A DNA stretch of 64,000 nucleotides from Hyphobacterium marinum (lineage in GTDB: Bacteria; Pseudomonadota; Alphaproteobacteria; Caulobacterales; Maricaulaceae). The DNA lies in contig NZ_JAZDRO010000002.1 in the NCBI RefSeq assembly GCF_036330325.1, forward strand, positions 124,001 through 188,000. The letters run 5' to 3'. How positions within the stretch are numbered: the stretch's first letter is position 1; each line of letters starts with the position of its first letter. The notes under the pieces were generated by a model. That model was not told where the DNA came from and made no database searches. It saw only the letters and a program-made list of their open reading frames with translations. The translations under genes were made by a program, and so were the position numbers. Below are positions 61,863 to 64,000 of this stretch, piece by piece.

Positions 61863-63977
61863 ATGACGCAACGCAATGTATGGGTATGGGCCGCGAGCAC
61901 ATTGGTGCTGGCACAATTGGCAACGGGCCTGGCTTATGGCCAGGACGCTGACACCGAACTAGAGGAAGCGGAACGCGACGTCGTCATTGTCAGCGCGACG
62001 CGTACAGAAATCCCGGCCTTCGACTATCCGGGCATGGCCAGTGTCATCGACGCGGAAACCATCGAACTGACTGATCCCTCGACGCTCGACGAGCTGCTCC
62101 GGGAAGTGCCCGGCGTCGAGGTCTCTGGCGGACCGCGCCGCACCGGTCAGACCATCACGCTGCGCGGTCAGTCGCGCGAGAACGTGACCATCCTGCTTGA
62201 TGGTGCGCGGCAGAATTTCAATTCCGCGCATGACGGCGTCGCCTTCGTTGACCCGGCTCTGATCGTCGGCGTCGACGTGGTTCGCGGCCCGGCATCAGCC
62301 CTTTACGGCTCGGGTGCGTCGGGCGGTGTCATCGCCCTGCGGACGGCCAATGCCGACGATCTCCTGTCCGACGACGCTTCGGGTGGCCTGCGCGCCACGC
62401 TCGGCGGACGCAGTGTTGACGGCGAAATCCGTGCCGGCCTGACCGTGTTCGGGCGTTCCGGTGCCCTGCAGGGCCTGGCGCACCTGTCATCCCGCGAGTC
62501 TGGCGATATCCGCCTTGGGTCCGGCAATGACCTGCCGGCTGATGACTCCTCGCTCTCCGGCCTGTTCAAGGTCGGTGCCGAGCTGTCGCCCGGCGTCACC
62601 GGCGAAGTGTCGTGGCAGACCATTCGCGCCGATGCGACCGAGCCGAACAATGGCCAGGGTAATGCTGGCGTTGGTGGCCTCAACCCGCTGGTGAACAAGG
62701 ACATCACCAGCGACACGGTTCAGCTTCGGGCCCAGATTGCGCCGGCGAGCTCGCGTTGGCTTGATCTCGATATCACTCTCTTCAACACGCAATCGGGCGT
62801 CGAAGAGACCGAGACTGTCGGCGGCCGCATCGTCGACCGCCAGCTCGACAGCTGGGGCGTGCGGGCCGATCAGCGCTTTGAGTTTGCGCTCGGCGCGATG
62901 GATGCCGGCCTAACCGTCGGCGGTGAGATGTATGAAGACGAGCAGACCGGCTTTGACAGCGCGGCCGCGGGCGGTGTGCGCGGCGGTGTACCCAATGCGT
63001 CCACCAGCTTCCAGGGCGTATTCGCCCAGCTGGAGCTCACCGGAGCCGCTCCTTTCGGCCTGCCGGGCGAGTTCGTGCTTCTGCCGGGGGTCCGTTTCGA
63101 CAATTACGAAAGCGAGACGACCGGTATCGCGTCGAACGAGGATTCCCAGACGTCCGGCCGTTTTGGCGTCAGCTATGCGCCGAACGACACTTTCCTGCTC
63201 TTCACCAACTGGGCGCAGGCTTTCCGCGCTCCCTCAGTCAACGAGATCTATCTGGACGGCACGCACTTCTCGCTGCCGCACCCGATCCTGGGTGCCCCGG
63301 TCTTTATTACCAACGAATTCATCGCCAATCCGAACCTTCGCCCGGAGAACACCGAGACGATCGAAGCCGGCTTTGGTCTGAATTTCCGGGACATGGCCCG
63401 TGATGGCGACAGGCTGGAAATCAAGGCCTCGGTTTTCGAGACCCAGGCCGAAGATCTGATCAACCTCTTCGTCAACTTCGCCTTTGATCCGACCTGTTTC
63501 GCACCGCCGACCTTCCTGCCTTGTTCGGCCGGAACCACGAACAGCGCGAACGTCGCCGACGCCACGCTGCAAGGATTTGAAATCCTGGCCGATTACCGGT
63601 CCGGCCCCTTCTCTTTGTCGGCTTCGCTGTCGGAAACCGATGGCTCGGATGACGCGACGGGTGCGCCGGTCGGTGCCCTGACGCCGCTGCGCCTCTTCGT
63701 GGACGCACGGTGGCGGATGGACGCCCAACGCCTGACGCTGGGTGCTCGTGGTGAATTCGCCGGAGAGTTCGACAAGACTGCCACACCGGCCCAGGAGCGT
63801 GACGGCTATACGGTCGTCGATCTCTATGCCAGCTGGCGTCCGATCGCGGATCGCGGCCTGACCCTGAATGCCGCTGTCAATAATATCTTCGACGAGGACT
63901 ATGAACGCGTCTTCGCTGGCGTCAGCGAAGCCGGCCGTGGCGTCCGGGCCGACATTACCTGGTCCACCGAGTGGTAA
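61863..63977 (+). CDS. TonB-dependent receptor, heme/hemin type
   Basis: A 704-aa outer-membrane receptor. Signal peptide (about 1-26), TonB box DVVIVSATRTE, plug domain (about 38-160, with REVPGVEVSGG and VRGPASALYGSGASGGVI), then a beta barrel to the C-terminal aromatic W. The heme-receptor signature pair FRAP (QAFRAPSVNEIY) and NPNL (ANPNLRPENTETIE) are both present, with nearby His residues (THFSLPHP). One loop has two Cys (FDPTCFAP, LPCSAG) that may form a disulfide. ATG at 61863 starts the signal peptide. The ligand is an inference. The last 23 bases of the window hold nothing. Confidence 0.88.
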   Translation: MTQRNVWVWAASTLVLAQLATGLAYGQDADTELEEAERDVVIVSATRTEIPAFDYPGMASVIDAETIELTDPSTLDELLREVPGVEVSGGPRRTGQTITLRGQSRENVTILLDGARQNFNSAHDGVAFVDPALIVGVDVVRGPASALYGSGASGGVIALRTANADDLLSDDASGGLRATLGGRSVDGEIRAGLTVFGRSGALQGLAHLSSRESGDIRLGSGNDLPADDSSLSGLFKVGAELSPGVTGEVSWQTIRADATEPNNGQGNAGVGGLNPLVNKDITSDTVQLRAQIAPASSRWLDLDITLFNTQSGVEETETVGGRIVDRQLDSWGVRADQRFEFALGAMDAGLTVGGEMYEDEQTGFDSAAAGGVRGGVPNASTSFQGVFAQLELTGAAPFGLPGEFVLLPGVRFDNYESETTGIASNEDSQTSGRFGVSYAPNDTFLLFTNWAQAFRAPSVNEIYLDGTHFSLPHPILGAPVFITNEFIANPNLRPENTETIEAGFGLNFRDMARDGDRLEIKASVFETQAEDLINLFVNFAFDPTCFAPPTFLPCSAGTTNSANVADATLQGFEILADYRSGPFSLSASLSETDGSDDATGAPVGALTPLRLFVDARWRMDAQRLTLGARGEFAGEFDKTATPAQERDGYTVVDLYASWRPIADRGLTLNAAVNNIFDEDYERVFAGVSEAGRGVRADITWSTEW

Positions 63978-64000
63978 TGCAGTTCTGATGCATCCGGAAA

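Overview
The window is high-GC chromosomal DNA from an alphaproteobacterium, most likely a dimorphic marine member of the Caulobacterales/Maricaulales (Maricaulis, Oceanicaulis or Hyphomonas type). The evidence is a flagellar block carrying sciP (the CtrA antagonist restricted to alphaproteobacteria) between flgE and fliF, a FlbD-type sigma-54 activator directly after fliF-fliG-fliH-fliN, candidate CtrA boxes in front of sciP and fliF, a perfect sigma-54 promoter in front of fliK, a petABC operon, DUF6111/DUF1285 genes and a branched-chain 2-oxoacid dehydrogenase operon. I see no insertion sequence, prophage, CRISPR array or rRNA. There is one tRNA (elongator tRNA-Met).

Layout. 1-2936 (minus): cytochrome bc1 operon petA-petB-petC plus the start of a secreted protein that runs off the window. 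3086-6097: trmL, a TPR-sulfotransferase and hemF. 6119-6356: two repeat elements. 6367-9102 (minus): DUF1285, Nudix hydrolase, DUF6111 and CCA-adding enzyme, tightly packed. 9201-15892 (plus): MoxR ATPase, DUF58, BatA/DUF4159 and VWA-type membrane proteins, followed by an MscS channel, a lipoprotein and a secreted protein. 18303-20015: queC-queE and cutA. 20012-22015 (minus): hybrid histidine kinase whose phospho-acceptor His is Gln. 22182-22258: tRNA-Met. 22386-27271 (plus): KefF/KefB pair, Ldh-type dehydrogenase and an alpha/beta hydrolase. 27532-36673 (minus): CDF efflux pump, thioesterase, lpdA, a small membrane protein, a secreted-protein gene broken by an in-frame amber codon, then bkdB-bkdA2-bkdA1. 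An AT-rich foreign-looking membrane-protein gene (31551-33095, plus strand) sits between bkdB and lpdA. 36814-43010: a C39-like peptidase with duplicated modules, thiolase, a CPBP-protease remnant, an NTF2-like protein, mnmA and a secreted protein. 43106-60470: the flagellar block flgL-flgK (minus), then fliK-flgD-flgE, sciP, and fliF-fliG-fliH-fliN-flbD-flhA-flhF-flhG (plus). 60687-63977: a DUF6607 lipoprotein divergent from a heme-type TonB receptor, with a perfect inverted repeat between them.

How the genes work together. The flagellar genes follow the Caulobacter hierarchy: CtrA (tuned by SciP) would start the fliF operon, FlbD made from that operon would act with sigma-54 on fliK-flgD-flgE and probably flgK-flgL, and FlhF/FlhG would set flagellum placement. 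The bc1 complex, hemF and the heme-type receptor share a heme theme but are not linked as one unit. The bkd genes plus lpdA form a complete branched-chain 2-oxoacid dehydrogenase complex whose operon looks interrupted.

The points most worth a second look are the Gln-for-His kinase, the AT-rich gene inside the bkd-lpd segment, the amber-interrupted gene beside it, the peptidase with an internal duplication, and the repeat-rich FliK.
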